In this document: positions 27,241-27,427 of the stretch, piece by piece
Numbering within the stretch: position 1 is the first letter of the stretch
How the letters are laid out: the number at the start of each line of letters is the position of its first letter
Assembly (NCBI GenBank): GCA_958407555.1
Contig: CATYJC010000009.1
Span: forward strand, 1 to 27,427
DNA length: 27,427 nucleotides
Direction of reading: 5' to 3'
DNA from: an uncultured Collinsella sp.
GTDB taxonomy: Bacteria; Actinomycetota; Coriobacteriia; Coriobacteriales; Coriobacteriaceae
Translations under genes and position numbers: made by a program
Notes under the pieces: generated by a model
Told to the model about the DNA's origin: nothing
Database searches by the model: none
Seen by the model: the letters and a program-made list of their open reading frames with translations, nothing else

Positions 27241-27427
27241 TGGAGGCGCTGCAATCGCCCGCCCCCGTGTTGCCGTGGTTTCCGCGCGTCGCGGCTTTGG
27301 CACTCACGGCTTGCCGCCCTCCCGGCGCGATGCCGTTCGGGCCTTACCCCTTCCGGGGCGCATATTCTGTACTCAAGGTGCGCGTCCATTCGGACGGGCG
27401 TGCGGTTTCCCGCGCGGACTCGACTGA
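27241..27427. other. Non-coding GC-rich segment at window edge
   Basis: No credible gene. Several short hairpins are visible, for example CCCCTTCCGGGG near 27349 and GTCCATTCGGAC near 27384. Promoters for the leftward tRNA/early operon may lie here or beyond the window; I see no clear -35/-10 pair. Confidence 0.35.

Overview
The window looks like part of a high-GC tailed-phage genome (or prophage) with an HK97-type head and a long-tail neck. The host is probably an actinobacterium. The strongest pointer is a gene for an actinobacterial-type integration host factor (mIHF, 21415-21729). Several small accessory families (zinc-ribbon proteins starting with an ERREVAxRLR-like helix, and a 'D-x-x-G-x-x-IP-x-DT' domain) recall phages of gut Coriobacteriia; that narrower assignment is from memory and is an inference. 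No integrase is visible, so lifestyle is open.

Layout. Nearly everything is on the minus strand and reads right to left. (1) 27119-27427: non-coding, with a long hairpin of about 116 nt. (2) 26165-27118: eleven tRNA genes plus one 49-nt tRNA-like minihelix, packed 1-5 nt apart, nearly all with an encoded CCA. (3) 26133-19482: SPFH/band-7 protein, excisionase-like HTH, RusA-like resolvase, YqaJ-type exonuclease and RecT recombinase, mIHF, SSB, a sigma-like regulator, dUTPase. (4) 19482-14275: a dense run of small, often Cys-rich accessory genes, among them a radical SAM protein. (5) 14229-11960: a replication initiator, a DnaC-like helicase loader, a GATTTY repeat tract that may mark an origin, an HTH regulator and a small partner. 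(6) 8022-11850: the only plus-strand block, with its own leader, ribosome-binding sites and terminators. It encodes a zinc-ribbon/amidoligase fusion, a class II glutamine amidotransferase and two tiny membrane proteins. (7) 8021-1: the late operon in canonical order: HNH, TerS, TerL, portal, protease, capsid, two connector proteins, gp10-like, tail terminator, major tail protein, and the start of a probable tail assembly chaperone.

How it works together. The right half prepares DNA (recombination, dUTP control, SSB, replication start) and supplies tRNAs; the left half packages DNA and builds the neck and tail. The plus-strand cassette sits exactly at the early/late boundary in opposite orientation, as an independently expressed accessory ('moron') unit would. 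Its enzymes predict a glutamine-fed, ATP-dependent amide-forming reaction on an unknown target.

Most notable: the amidoligase cassette; coordinated changes at the D-loop/T-loop elbow (A18 together with G55) in three tRNAs; the CCA-ended minihelix inside the tRNA array; a tRNA-Trp with a long variable arm; and a radical SAM enzyme whose N-terminus matches the small protein encoded two genes upstream.
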